Shown here piece by piece: positions 22,274 through 33,440 of a DNA stretch of 64,000 nucleotides. This stretch comes from Clytia hemisphaerica (taxonomy: Eukaryota; Cnidaria; Hydrozoa; Leptothecata; Clytiidae): the NCBI GenBank assembly GCA_902728285.1, contig CACVBU010000525.1:248001-312000 (forward strand), given 5' to 3'. Positions within the stretch are counted from its first letter, which is position 1; the number at the start of each line of letters is the position of its first letter. Under the pieces are notes generated by a model, which saw only the letters and a program-made list of their open reading frames with translations, ran no database searches and was not told where the DNA came from. The translations under genes and the position numbers were made by a program.

Positions 22274-24157
22274 TCAATGCTCTTCTTCTAAGCCATGGTT
22301 TAAATGTCCATTTTCAACAGTGACAACTTCATCATTGCCTTCAGAAACACTTTCCATAGAAAGATCATCGTTGGCAGCTTCACCAATATCATCATCCTCT
22401 TCTTCTAGATCTTCATTTATAACTTCATTGCCATCATATTCAATATTCTGCAATTTTTCGATCAAAATCTCATCAAAGCTCATCTCCTCCCCACCATGTT
22501 TGGCAATCACCGAATCTGAGGGTAGTCTGCCATGCTCATGATCCACTGCTGCCAGCTCCCCACCATCAGTAGCCTCTCCAATGACACCGACACGTGGTAC
22601 ACTACTAACTCTTCTATCCCCTGCTGATTGGCACTTGATAGTCAATCTTAAATCTTTAGTATGTTCATGTTTTCCTATGTGATTAACATACATCAATTTC
22701 AAGACGATGAATGAAAAACACATGCACGTGTATGACGTTGCAGCAACAATCCTTGCAACATTAACGCTGCCAAAGCTCCCAATAAACGATACCAAGGCCC
22801 AGAAAGGCATGTTCAGAACCTTAACTTCAATATAATCTTTTTGTTTCTGGCTATGCGTTTTGCAACCTTTTAATGCCCAGCGATGTAGTACTTTTTCTTT
22901 CTTGTGGTAACCCCATACCACCATCAGCAGATTGCAAAGACTGGCCATGAAAGCTGCGACAGAACCATATCGAATAGCTAGTTTTGAGTCCTGCATATTG
23001 ACACCTTTGCCAACGAAATCATGAACAATGTTACCGGTCAAGGGAAGTAAGCTGAGAAAACACAGGAATAATTTCTGCAAGTATAATAAAACGGTGTTGA
23101 TTGTATGGAATAGATGGATCACTGTGTGATTGACATACCATAGCAATGATACACCAATATAAGCTGCCACAAATGTTAGAAATTCACCGTAAAGATGCTT
23201 AAGTTCAGGCCATAAATGGTCTGGAGACAATACATCCATTATTTTAAATTGCTCAATAACAATATCGAGAATCATAACACAGGCAATGATTGCTGTAGCT
23301 GCATCAGTAAAAGCTTCGACTCGTTCTTTACTGATATTCCCTTTCATCAGGAACCAATAGAAATGCAGATGATCAGATTCCGGAGCTTTCTGGCGCCGCT
23401 TAAGATGTAAATAAACTTTTCTGGCGATCGGGTTTAAGATCAGCAAAGAAAAGAAAATCCAGGATACACGATAATCGACAAACTCCGCTAAAGCACCTAA
23501 CATAATGAAAGATATATTTATTAAGTTCTTTTTCAGCAGTGCATTGCGGATGCGATATACACTTTCTTTAGGCCATGATTTCATCTCAATATGTAACAAT
23601 CGGGGACTGGCAAAGGCGTAATAAACAATGATAGCTTCAAAGATCTCGACCAGGAGCAAGATGATCATAGTCATTATAACCGTTGCTGTGCTACCGGGAA
23701 AGTAACCTTGTAGTGCCACGGAAAATGGGAGAATTGAGGTTGCCAGCATTTGCAAAGCAGATAACAGTACGAGCATATCATCAAGACGTTTCACGACAAT
23801 ACATCGGATGTTGGTTGATTCCCATATGGTTGCAACAAGAAGGAAACCCATGAAAAACATTAAAACTTCTGTTTGGATACGTTTCAAAAAGCGAAGAAGA
23901 GTTTCTTCCTTTTCTAAGATCCCTTTCTTTTGGAATTCTTTAGAATGCCGTATCGGGATCACAAGAAACGTTGCACAAGTAGCCATCATAGCATCCGTGT
24001 ATCCAAGAAGACGTGTTGTTGTAGTGACGTCTCCATGATGTACGTGACTAGATATCTTACGATTGTGGTGACGTTCATAGTTTTCTTGAAGATCCTTCCA
24101 TTTCTTTTTAGGATCATTATGAGTAATGTAGGATGCACGGCGACTGTCTGTAATCAT
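22274..24157 (-). CDS. TMEM175-like: TMEM175-like potassium channel, two six-helix repeats
   Basis: Encodes 627 residues in one exon. The family (TMEM175, DUF1211) forms dimeric K+/H+ channels of endosomes and lysosomes; each subunit has two six-helix repeats whose first helix bears an R-x3-FSD motif. Both are visible: a degenerate R-x3-YTD at 49-55 and a near-canonical R-x3-FTD at 279-285. Hydrophobic helices lie at about 54-70, 98-115, 125-147, 157-182, 212-226 and 232-248 in repeat 1, and between 283 and 490 in repeat 2. The human protein is about 504 residues; the excess here is a strongly acidic tail (575-627) plus a linker around residue 260. At the position I align with the first-repeat gate isoleucine there is Thr60, while repeat 2 keeps Ile290. 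The coding region has no intron, but TTATTTCTCCTTATTTTAG on the coding strand just upstream (AG at 24185-24184) looks like an acceptor, so a 5'-UTR intron is likely. Confidence 0.88.
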   Translation of the reverse strand: MITDSRRASYITHNDPKKKWKDLQENYERHHNRKISSHVHHGDVTTTTRLLGYTDAMMATCATFLVIPIRHSKEFQKKGILEKEETLLRFLKRIQTEVLMFFMGFLLVATIWESTNIRCIVVKRLDDMLVLLSALQMLATSILPFSVALQGYFPGSTATVIMTMIILLLVEIFEAIIVYYAFASPRLLHIEMKSWPKESVYRIRNALLKKNLINISFIMLGALAEFVDYRVSWIFFSLLILNPIARKVYLHLKRRQKAPESDHLHFYWFLMKGNISKERVEAFTDAATAIIACVMILDIVIEQFKIMDVLSPDHLWPELKHLYGEFLTFVAAYIGVSLLWYVNHTVIHLFHTINTVLLYLQKLFLCFLSLLPLTGNIVHDFVGKGVNMQDSKLAIRYGSVAAFMASLCNLLMVVWGYHKKEKVLHRWALKGCKTHSQKQKDYIEVKVLNMPFWALVSFIGSFGSVNVARIVAATSYTCMCFSFIVLKLMYVNHIGKHEHTKDLRLTIKCQSAGDRRVSSVPRVGVIGEATDGGELAAVDHEHGRLPSDSVIAKHGGEEMSFDEILIEKLQNIEYDGNEVINEDLEEEDDDIGEAANDDLSMESVSEGNDEVVTVENGHLNHGLEEEH

Positions 24158-24189
24158 ATTTCATTTATTTTGTTTGATTCTATCTAAAA

Positions 24190-25370
24190 TAAGGAGAAAT
24201 AAATTATTAAATGTCTATAACCTCTCCTCTAGGCTAGCGATTTCCTTTACCGCCTTTCCATCAAATTCGGTAAAATTGATGATTGATGATTTTTGAAAAA
24301 TAGAAGCCTTTCAAGTGCTTTAATGTCTATTATAGGCTCAACAACCTACTCATCTGAAGGTTTTTTCACAAATCGAATTCTTGCAAGTGTTTACATTATT
24401 ACGTTTTGGCCGCCTTAATCTGTATAGTTTACTTCATTCAGCGATAGATCATCAATAGATCTTTCTCCTTTTTTATACCATCCCTGCTCATTTACTAGTC
24501 CTTACACGTCTTCAGGATTACTCAGGAAAAAATACCATATTTAATCTACTGGAGAAAGTTTTTCATGCCATATCGTCATAAGTTATAATTTCCAAAAATG
24601 CGGGACGAAATATTTGCCCACTTTCAAGCTGGCACACAACGTCTTTTCAACGTTTATCTAATGTTCATAACGTCCATGCCAGCTGGGTTAGCAACAAAAT
24701 GCTATACAAAAATGTCCATTTAATCGGATACAAATATCATTCAAGTTACGTTATGTCATGGACGTTAACAAAACGTTAAATATGGTAGAATGAGATAATT
24801 TATGATTTGAAAACGTCTGTATACACAGACGAACATAAGCGTCTCGAAAATCTTTATCTCTTTTGAAACATTTAAGGAAACAAGTTAGATTTTTCAAAAC
24901 TTAGCCTGAAAAACGTTTTTCTCTCCTTTTACAACCTTAAAAGGAGAGCAACATCTGAAGGGGTTAGTCTTTTTGATAAACAAGGGTGTGCCGACGACGT
25001 TAAAAAAACCTTTTACGGGATTCACTTTTCGATTATTTTACCCAGAATTTGCAAAAGTGACTCTAAATATGAAACAAAAAACCAAAATTTGTACCAAAGT
25101 TTCCCTAATTTTTCCCATAAAAGGCACTCTACCATTTTGGAACCCTATCTGACACGACGTGAACCCTATCTGACGGAGGTGAAAGAAGGTATTCTCTCCA
25201 GCTGTATCGCTGTTTCATTTTGCTTACCATAATTACCCACTTTGATTTAGATAGAAACCCCAAGACTCTCAGTGGCCAGTGTCAGTATCGTAAACTGGTA
25301 GGCAGTACCATAGGATAGACAGTCCTATCGAAACAACTCCCAGATCACTCAATTCTAGGACCGTGGACAT
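24190..25370. other. Upstream flank of channel gene; family E fragment
   Basis: A family E remnant lies at 24627-24690 (AGCTGGCACACAACGTC .. CATGCCAGCTGGG). Part of a family U end (AGGATAGACAGTCCTATCG) lies at 25312-25330. No 5'-UTR exon could be fixed. Confidence 0.4.
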
Positions 25371-25375
25371 CCTCT

Positions 25376-25627
25376 GTAAAGGTCGGTTTCCACTTGCGCG
25401 CGCTGCGATCGCACTTATTCGAGTAAATCTATCACGCTATTATTCAAAAAAAAGTGAAGCAATTCCATTGGTGCGATCTGACATAACGGTTGAAAAAAGT
25501 TTAAATATGTTCAACTTTTCTTTTGCGAGCGCGTGCTACATTTTTATGACGTAATCTTTTTTCAAAGCAAAAAGGATTGAAACCAAATGGTGCGATCGCA
25601 GCGCACACAGGCGGAAACCGACCTTAA
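25376..25627. mobile_element. TIR element family O, copy 1
   Basis: Ends are AAGGTCGGTTTCCACTTG and CGGAAACCGACCTT, extending inward to GCGCTGCGATCGCAC and GTGCGATCGCAGCGC. The interior CAATTCCATTGG, TTTTTATGACGTAATC and GCGAGCGCG match the copy at 47910-48157. Non-coding, about 250 bp, and more GC-rich at its ends than its surroundings. Confidence 0.9.
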
Positions 25628-25954
25628 AAGGGAAGCCAGTCATCATCAGCCTTTCAAAATTATTTTTGTATTCCTCCATACGTCAAAGTCGATTAAATAG
25701 AAAACTAATTCCTTACGAAAATTCCAAAATATTTGACATGAATGAAAAGATTTGATATTCTAAATAAGGCGTGTTTGTTTTCCGAGTTAAAACTTGGAGG
25801 ATGTAAAGTGGGCGATGGATTTAAATATTCAACAATTTTCTCACAAGGTAACTTGATACTTATTAAACCGAAGCCAAAAGCTTTTAAACATTCCGCGCTT
25901 CTGAGTTTGTTCAGCATTTTAACATCCCTGTGTCAGATTCCTGTTTTGAGATTA

Positions 25955-26135
25955 TTCTAGGCGATGCTGTCGTTCGTTAGAGGGATAGTAAACGCGGAAG
26001 ATATAAATGCGAGGAGTTTACAACCACCAGTGCAGTTTACAGTTAAGAACTACCTAATCCACTGCCGGGCTTAACTCCGTTTTCAAACTTATCTCGCCTC
26101 CTAAATTATTCTCTTTTTAGTGATTTCTTTTTTCT
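25955..26135 (-). repeat. Family U repeat, reverse copy
   Basis: In reverse complement it shows the GCGGAGTTAAGCCCGGCAG region, then GTTTACTATCCCTC and CTAACGAACGACAGCATCG, the order found at 41660-41820. The outer end is degraded. Confidence 0.5.
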
Positions 26136-26263
26136 CGCTAAAAACAACATATTACTGCTTCTCTTTGCACAGAAAAGAATATTGTTTCGACCCTCATCAA
26201 AGAGAGTTTATAATTTCCAAGGTTGGTTTTATTCATACTGTTTACGCTTAGGTTCCAAATAAA

Positions 26264-26300
26264 CGGGGGGGGGGGGACCTAATTGCCGGGGGGGGGGGGT
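26264..26300. repeat. Two poly-G tracts
   Basis: Two runs of about 13 and 11 G (26267-26279 and 26289-26299) are separated by ACCTAATTGCC. They resemble the poly-G ends of family B and may be a decayed pair of ends. Run lengths may be unreliable in the assembly. Confidence 0.5.
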
Positions 26301-26612
26301 TGGTAATTATTCTTCCGAAAACCCAAAAATAAGGTAAATATAGGCTAAAATCAGGCTATTTAGAGCAATATAAGAGGCTTTTTCTTTGACAGTTGAAAAT
26401 ATTCTTAAAAATTGTGATCTGTCTTCACAGGTCGTATTTCGGGATGTGAATCCAGCGAAATCATCTCTCAGCTCCAATTAATTCATGAATTAGTACTCAA
26501 AAGGATAGATGAGAGACCAGCTGACACCATACAATGTTTTTCAACTTTATATAGCCCTTTCATGGAAATTTCCTAGGCTTTTTATTCAATTTAAGTACGA
26601 GAATTGACGACC

Positions 26613-26950
26613 CGGGGGGGGGGGTACTAGGGTTGGTGGTTGAGGGGTGTGTGCGGACGGGACCTCCGAAAACCGACCCTTATTAGAGAGACTGATTTTT
26701 GCTGAAAAGGTGACCCTTAGAGAGACTTTTTAGAGAGAAATTTTCTTCGATTTTTGAAAAAAGTAGTACCCTTGGAGAGACTTTTATACAACCTTTTTAC
26801 TTAAAATCTAAAAAATTTCCATAAAATCGTGAATCTTCCGACCCTTAGAGAGACTAATTTAAAACTTTCTGAATTTTCCGACCCTTAGAGAGACTTTGAA
26901 GGGTGAAAAAATCGACCCTTACCGTCCGCACATACCCAGCACCCCTACCC
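26613..26950 (+). mobile_element. Poly-G family B element
   Basis: It starts CCCGGGGGGGGGGGTACTAG and ends near CAGCACCCCTACCCC. Inside are at least five GACCCTTAGAGAGACT words. The order matches the nested copy at 38437-38685 (TGCGGACGGGACCTCCG, TTTTTGCTGAAAAGGTGACC). The right terminus is diverged. Confidence 0.8.
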
Positions 26951-27251
26951 CTGGATGGACGACCAATGCCCTTCTTATGCGACATCATGAGAACAGCATT
27001 TTCACTTTATCGTGACCTAGTTTTGAAATGTTTTGGTAACATAATACTAAAACCAATCATCGTTACAATTTCGCAATCTATCTATCACCACCATATTAAC
27101 TTTCAAATATTTATTAAACACTTCAATCCAGAAATGTATGTCTGAATAAAAAGATTAATGATAGACTATATGAGTCAAATCTTAACTTGAATCAATCCAA
27201 AAAGAGATGTAAAAGGGAATCATTTTTCCGATTTTTGAGACTGTGAAACTC

Positions 27252-27572
27252 CGGGGGGTACCAGGTTTGCAAAGTGACGGGTATGTCCGAGCCAAAAATC
27301 GAAAATCGACCTTTAGAGAGAGGAAAAATTTGGGACCCTTAGAGAGACTTTTCCTAAAATGAAGCAGGAAAGAATTGACGTTTTTGGGACCCTTAGAGAG
27401 ACTTTTTTCAACATTTTTGTCGATTTTTACTCGATTGTTGTCCAAAGTTTTGATTTTCGTATACTTTGGACCCTTACTGAGACTCAATTAGCTTTTTAAT
27501 GGTTTTTGTACCCCTTTGAGAGGATTCCGAGGGTGTGCAAAAGGGACCCTTATGGCTCGCACATACCAGGCA
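27252..27572 (+). mobile_element. Poly-G family B element
   Basis: It starts CCGGGGGGTACCAGGTTTGC, then TATGTCCGAGCCAAAAATC, and carries five GACCCTTAGAGAGACT-type words. It ends TATGGCTCGCACATACCAGG, as in 35970-36318. The minus-strand open frame here is a by-product: its repeated Ser-Leu-Ser-Lys-Gly-Pro is just the word read backwards. Confidence 0.8.
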
Positions 27573-28730
27573 TTAGAGACTTTGAATAGTCAAAATACAA
27601 ACGCATCAAGATTTGAGTGTCCAAATAAGATACTGAAATTCATTAATTTCTGATATTTCGATAATTAAAGATTTATAAATTACCCGCAGGGAATCCGGCG
27701 GCGGGATTCAAGGTTTCGATAACTAAAGATTCGAAAAGTTGCTATAGCATATTTTAAGTCAATCCGCAGGGCTCTGCGGGAAATATTGGACTATCTGTGC
27801 CTAAGTGCACTCTTTTTGCCTGAGTACCCCCCCTCTGAGACTTGAATCAATCCAAAAGGAGATAGAAAAGGGCATCACTTTTCGGTTTTTTGAGACTTGT
27901 GAAACGAACCCAGAGAGAGAGGCATGGCTTTACAGTCCCAGTTCTTGGTGACAGTTCGAGTTGACGAAGTGACGATTTGATTGAGCTAAGAATCGAAAAA
28001 CTGACCCTACGCGTTTGGGGGGAAAAACCTTTTTGAGAAAGCTTTCGGAAACGATGTATGATATGACCATATTTGCAGGGATGACCCCTAAGCCAAAATT
28101 TTCTTGATGACGTTATCATAAATTGGCCCAAAATTGCGCAAAAAAGGGGAAATTTGAGTCGGTCCCGGGCTAAAACCGTTAAGTAAGGTCCAAACTCGGT
28201 GTGTGCCAAATTTCATGCTTTTAGCCAAATGTGCACAATTCCATCAAAATTATGCACCATTGGCTCCTACTAGTAGCAAAATACCTTGTTCCTATGAAAA
28301 TTTTCAAATGAAATGAATTCTTCTTTTGTAAGGAAGGAAATTAAACTAAACATTTGTAAATTATTCAATAGCGCGCTGCTTGCACCATCTATACTTCTCA
28401 AAAATTACCTATATATTTATTATATATTTATTATATATTTATAAGGTAAAAGGTAAATAAGATAAATTACCTTATTTCTGCTTTGTAAGGGTCTGATTTT
28501 GAAAGTCAATTTTTGGGCTGAACGTATGGTCGTTTTCAGAACGAGTCCCCCCTCCCCCGGGAAAACCTCCTTTAGCGGACGTGATTAAATTTATTGAAAA
28601 TGACGAAGATTTTATAACTTAAGTAATAATCAATGGTGACAACAGCAGTCTATGCTCGCTTACCCAAGTCGCACTGATGAGTCCTAGGAATGACGAAACA
28701 AGTGTGTCCGGATATAGATGAAAATTTCAT
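27573..28730. other. Family B-related debris, otherwise unassigned
   Basis: Around 27815-27910 the words GCCTGAGTACCCCCCC and AATCAATCCAAAAGGAGAT recur from the preceding copy (27182-27230), which suggests a partial duplication. A run of ATATTTATT units lies near 28411-28440. The minus-strand frame at 27847-28209 has no recognised product. Confidence 0.4.
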
Positions 28731-28733
28731 ATA

Positions 28734-29362
28734 CAGTAAAACCTCTAATTAACGGACACTCTAAAAGGTGGACACCTCTGATTAGCGGACAATTTCATTT
28801 TCCCCGGCCGTTTCCTAGTCAAGTCCTCATAAAAAAGTTTCTAAAAGGCGGACACTCAATTAGCGGACCCTCTCTCTGATAAGCGGACAGATTTTTTCGC
28901 ACGAAATGGCCAAAACCCCTATTTTAGCCCTCCAATTAGCGGACATTGAATATCAAACCGGTCACAGACGTCCAAAATCGAAAAAAAAAAATTTAAATAT
29001 TTTTATTTCAAGCACTTATTAGTCTTATTATTAAAATTATTTTTACAAATTTCCAGTTTTCTCTTGACCCATTTTCAACGAATTTAGGTGGGCCAAAGAA
29101 ATCATAAATCACTGGTACTTCAAGTCCGTACCCACCACCTCGATTTAACCTCTTGCCAGTCACTCGAGCTCTGATTCCAGTGTTTGATACTTTTAAAAAA
29201 GGATAAGTACTTTAGACCCCAATTTTGTATTTTCGACACCCTGGGATGGCCTAATTTCAAAATTGGAGCTCCGAGATCAAAAGTTTCTAAAAGGCGGACA
29301 CTTCTAATTAGCGGACACTAACCCCTTTCCCCGATGGTGTCCGCTAATTAGAGGTTCCACTG
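28734..29362. mobile_element. Family P, Tc1/mariner- or pogo-like TIR element
   Basis: Ends are CAGTAAAACCTCTAATTAAC and TAATTAGAGGTTCCACTG, flanked by TA on both sides, the TA target duplication of the Tc1/mariner/pogo group. The 629-bp interior has no transposase. It carries about ten copies of TTAGCGGACA or GGCGGACAC, the same word that follows each terminus. Confidence 0.9.
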
Positions 29363-30191
29363 TATAAATTTAGAGAATAAAAACCACAGAAAATAAGACG
29401 GCCTAAAGTCACTGACCTTTATATATCCCTGGACCAAGCTATATCCACCATCTTTTATCAGAGTTTTTTTGGAATTGGTACCCGAGAAGAAGCCATTGCA
29501 ATATTAAAAATCAACGTCTAACGGCGCTAAATCATCAAAAGTATTCGAGGAAAAGTAGATCTAGCGGACCGCTAATGAGTAGTGCCGCCATTAGAGTACC
29601 AATTTCAAAAAAACTCCGACCGAAAATTTTTGGTTGGGCGGGATTGAGTAACTCGGTCCAGAGATATATAAAGGTCAGTGCCTAGAATTTATGTTTACAA
29701 AAAAACTTTTCTTCCGTTTACAATGTTATATGTAAATTCATTATAAACAAACAAACAGACAAACAAACAAACACACTATCACTTCGAACAAACATCAAAT
29801 CTTAAAAACTACTTATTATATAAGATACCTCCCATACAAAGCAAAATCATTTAAAACATTGAATTCCTGTATTATTTCCTCGACTATCATCAAAATGGAA
29901 ATGACTTTCAAAATATCAGCTCAGACAGGAATTTAATTTCTTTAGAACATACGATATGGTGATGTTTTGAACTTTATAGACTAAAAAGACTAAAAAGAGT
30001 AATTTGATGCAGATTTTTCAAATATTGAATTTTGACACTATTTTGATAAATAACAGGGGACCAAAGACGAGATAAATTCAAACAACATCAATATTAGCTT
30101 AAAAATCTACGAATATCATTACGCGTGCATTAAAAAAACCACGGATAGGTTTTTAGTGAACATCAGATTCATATCAGATTTTTTTCATCGC
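29363..30191. other. Possible second, decayed inverted repeat
   Basis: 29404-29500 and 29575-29675 are partly inverted: CACTGACCTTTATATATC and GATATATAAAGGTCAGTG, then GGTACCCGAG-side words on the left against GAGTACCAATTTC on the right. This is a probable TIR element of about 290 bp with ends near 29404 and 29690. A (CAAA)n run lies at 29745-29772. Confidence 0.5.
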
Positions 30192-30317
30192 CCTGTGTCA
30201 CAGACCCACTGGGACCCCAGCCCAACTGGAAAATTCTATCCCTATTGGGATTTCAATAGGAATTTTTATCCCCAGTGAGGGAAAAAGTTTCACTGGGGCA
30301 GTGAAACGGAGGTGTAC
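30192..30317 (+). mobile_element. Family C element, internally deleted
   Basis: It has the left end CCCTGTGTCACAGACCCACT and a right end CACTGGGGCAGTGAAACGG then AGGTGT. Only about 125 bp remain of the usual 276, so it carries an internal deletion. Confidence 0.8.
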
Positions 30318-31330
30318 AAATGTTGGCCTTTCCAAATAAGCGACGAAAGGACTACAGTATTATGCAAAAGTTCAGTTTTATAGGTATAGGCCTGGACAAG
30401 TAAGATCTTTTCGGAGCAACCGTCATTTTAGTTTGTTTAACAATAACGAGTGACTTGCGTGACACATTCTGAGATTCCGTTGTGCCAAAGTGTTTTGTAT
30501 TTCTTGTACATAATATTTTCCTTGTTTCATTTTCGATGTATTTGATATTGTTCTATGCTTACGTATTTAGTTGTGCATTGTACTCGTGTTTTCTTGTATT
30601 ATTTCTAGCGTTTTCCTTATATCAAGGAAGTCGGTAAAACCTAAAATACCTCAATGGTCATTTTTTGTCTGGCTGTTACATTTCTCAAAACACGATTTAA
30701 AAACCATGTTGATTGAAAGTCTACATGCTAAGGTCTGCTGCAATATAAGTTTCACACCGTTTGATTGCCTAAACCTTTGAAAACCTAATTCCAGTCCTAT
30801 TAAGTCTCTAAGCCTTTGTAATTTATCAAAACCGGCCAAAAATACTCTCATCAGGAGGTGACGCAATGACGACATAGGTAAAACACCCCTGCCTCACAGC
30901 TCAATTGGAGCTTCTTGCCAACAGTAGGGATTTCTCACAGTGGGGATTTCTATCGAAATCCCAAGGGGGGTAAATATTCTATTTTTCCAAGGCAAAAGTT
31001 CAGTAGATAAAACGTACTCCGATGTTTATGACGGTATGAACAACAGTATTTTCTGTATTGAAATCAATTTTCCGCCTCTAAAATAAGCGATCACCCAAAA
31101 ACATGGTTTTTGATGTCATAAAATTAAAACTTAAATTTCTTGGAAATCAAAACTTAAATTTCTTAAGATCTACTCATTAAATATACCTCAAATTTTCACC
31201 AAACAATTATATTTATAGACTGTTTCTGGTTGAAATAACATAACTTGTGATGAAGTTTGTCAAAAGCTATAATTTTCCTTATTACTTAAATTTTAGAAGC
31301 TTTTTCAATTTCAGAGTCCAACGAACTATT
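30318..31330. other. Unassigned; one family C fragment
   Basis: A family C end with some interior lies at 30887-30975 (ACACCCCTGCCTCACAGC, TCGAAATCCCAAGGGGGG). Open frames at 30571-30875 overlap on opposite strands and show no domain. Confidence 0.4.
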
Positions 31331-31368
31331 CATATATGTTTTATTCACTAGCTATATTGTAACCCATT
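31331..31368 (+). repeat. 38-bp direct repeat, left copy
   Basis: Identical over 38 bp to 32157-32194 (begins CATATATGTTTTATTCACT, ends GTAACCCATT). The two copies bracket the left arm of the large inverted duplication. Confidence 0.9.
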
Positions 31369-31372
31369 ACAC

Positions 31373-32157
31373 AGAATACACTTTATAAGAATGTCCATGA
31401 GGAAAATGACCAAAATTTTAAGAATATACTAAGAATATCACCATCATGGAATTTTGTTACTCAAGCTAGGAATGCCATTTTATGCCAATGTCATTTCAAT
31501 TATAAATTGTCAATTACCCCCAAGTAAGCCTCGCACCTTTTACAAAAAATGCCATTTTATGCTTGAGACGTATGTACTTTTTTTAAATGTTAAATTTAGT
31601 TGAAATTAGGATCCTAACCCAAGAATGCTGTAAGAATATTTTAGGATGATTTTCCCAAAAAAGTTAAGAATATCCATGATGAAATGGATTTACACTATTC
31701 TTATAAAAAACCGCGTACCATAGAAATAGTTTGAAAACGAGGTAAGCGTTGCGCGTGATTATTGTGATTCATGAAAAGGTCTATTCCACTAAAAATCTTT
31801 AAAGGGACATAACAGCACTTGCTAAATTAGTAAACAAACTATATGCAGCGGATACAAAATCAAAACAAATTTCACATATCAAAATAAAAAATCAAACCAA
31901 ATATTGCTGATTTTGATTGTTCAATTGTTTTACAAGTTTGTTTTGGACACGTGATTTTAATTGTTCTCTTTAATGACACGTGGTTCGCGCAATGTTTACA
32001 TTTTACTACTTTTATGTCCCTTTAAAAAAAAGAATTGTATCCAAAAGAATCGACTTTGGTCATTCTCCACTACTGTTCAGAAAGCATCTTCAGAGTCCTA
32101 GATTATTTCGTCGAATTTTTGTCTGACAGGGTCAAATTTCGCTATTAATAGCTGGTC
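31373..32157 (+). repeat. Large inverted duplication, left arm (785 bp)
   Basis: Almost perfectly complementary to 32416-33201; I found essentially one single-base length difference (CTCTTTAATG against CTCTTTTAATG). Each arm holds a family F element at its outer end and a family G element (31798-32024) at its inner end. The outermost terminus of the left arm lacks about 12 bp that the right arm keeps. Confidence 0.93.
31798..32024. mobile_element. Family G element in left arm
   Basis: Ends are TTTAAAGGGACATAA and TTTATGTCCCTTTAAA, so about 15 bp of inverted repeat in 227 bp. The mirror copy is at 32547-32776. Non-coding. Confidence 0.85.
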
Positions 32158-32194
32158 ATATATGTTTTATTCACTAGCTATATTGTAACCCATT
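32157..32194 (+). repeat. 38-bp direct repeat, right copy
   Basis: Second copy of 31331-31368, located at the start of the 258-bp spacer between the two inverted arms. The rest of the spacer (to 32415) has no match in the window. Confidence 0.9.
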
Positions 32195-32415
32195 TGCATT
32201 TAAGTGTGATTTTCACATAGAAGTCTCAGACAATCAAAAGCAGTATTTGAAGATTTTCGATAAGAGGGAATTCAATTTATTTAAACCTAAAATTAAATGA
32301 AGGTCTACAAAACTAGTAAACGACTTTCCAACATACAGGCCGGCGGGGGATGACTCCGTGACAGCCGACTGCGGTGAGAAGTGCCGTTGCAGTTCAAAAA
32401 ATATTACTTGTTAGG

Positions 32416-33201
32416 GACCAGCTATTAATAGCGAAATTTGACCCTGTCAGACAAAAATTTGACGAAATAATCTAGGACTCTGAAGATGCTTTCTGAACAG
32501 TAGTGGAGAATGACCAAAGTCGATTCTTTTGGATACAATTCTTTTTTTTAAAGGGACATAAAAGTAGTAAAATGTAAACATTGCGCGAACCACGTGTCAT
32601 TAAAAGAGAACAATTAAAATCACGTGTCCAAAACAAACTTGTAAAACAATTGAACAATCAAAATCAGCAATATTTGGTTTGATTTTTTATTTTGATATGT
32701 GAAATTTGTTTTGATTTTGTATCCGCTGCATATAGTTTGTTTACTAATTTAGCAAGTGCTGTTATGTCCCTTTAAAGATTTTTAGTGGAATAGACCTTTT
32801 CATGAATCACAATAATCACGCGCAACGCTTACCTCGTTTTCAAACTATTTCTATGGTACGCGGTTTTTTATAAGAATAGTGTAAATCCATTTCATCATGG
32901 ATATTCTTAACTTTTTTGGGAAAATCATCCTAAAATATTCTTACAGCATTCTTGGGTTAGGATCCTAATTTCAACTAAATTTAACATTTAAAAAAAGTAC
33001 ATACGTCTCAAGCATAAAATGGCATTTTTTGTAAAAGGTGCGAGGCTTACTTGGGGGTAATTGACAATTTATAATTGAAATGACATTGGCATAAAATGGC
33101 ATTCCTAGCTTGAGTAACAAAATTCCATGATGGTGATATTCTTAGTATATTCTTAAAATTTTGGTCATTTTCCTCATGGACATTCTTATAAAGTGTATTC
33201 T
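32416..33201 (-). repeat. Large inverted duplication, right arm (786 bp)
   Basis: Reverse complement of 31373-32157. The right arm keeps the complete outer terminus of its family F element (TTCTTATAAAAAAGCGTGTA up to 33219), whereas the left arm is cut there. That suggests the right arm is the original copy. The minus-strand open frame at 32472-32657 is inside the arm and not a gene. Confidence 0.93.
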
Positions 33202-33219
33202 TATAAAAAAGCGTGTACC
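32858..33219. mobile_element. Family F element in right arm
   Basis: Left end TACGCGGTTTTTTATAAGAA, right end TTCTTATAAAAAAGCGTGTA. Interior words include AAGAATATCC, TTCATCATGGATATTC and TATTCTTAGTATATTC. It resembles family D in its termini but uses AAGAATAT instead of AAGAACAT words. A third copy lies at 47281-47456. Confidence 0.85.
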
Positions 33220-33232
33220 TAATCGTTGACTA

Positions 33233-33440
33233 AAATACACCTTTTCGACCGTAGTCACCCGGTCAGGCGCGTGCCACTTTATTATATAATTACCCCCTTA
33301 AACTCGCTCCACTTCTTTTCTTACACCTTTTTCTATTGTCTACAGACGTACGAAAAAAAGACTGGGACGGTTTTAGGGTGGTAAAACAGACAAAAGATGC
33401 CAGTGCCGCAATTTGCAGCTACGGTCGAAAAGATGTATTG
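33233..33440. mobile_element. TIR element family N, copy 3
   Basis: Left end AATACACCTTTTCGACCGTA, right end TACGGTCGAAAAGATGTATT. Full-length copy that begins 14 bp after the family F element. Confidence 0.88.

Noticed and set aside
27182-27487. Minus-strand frame with repeated Ser-Leu-Ser-Lys-Gly-Pro-Lys units
   Set aside because: The repetition is the family B word GACCCTTAGAGAGACT read in reverse. The same word in other copies is out of frame or interrupted, so it is not protein selection.
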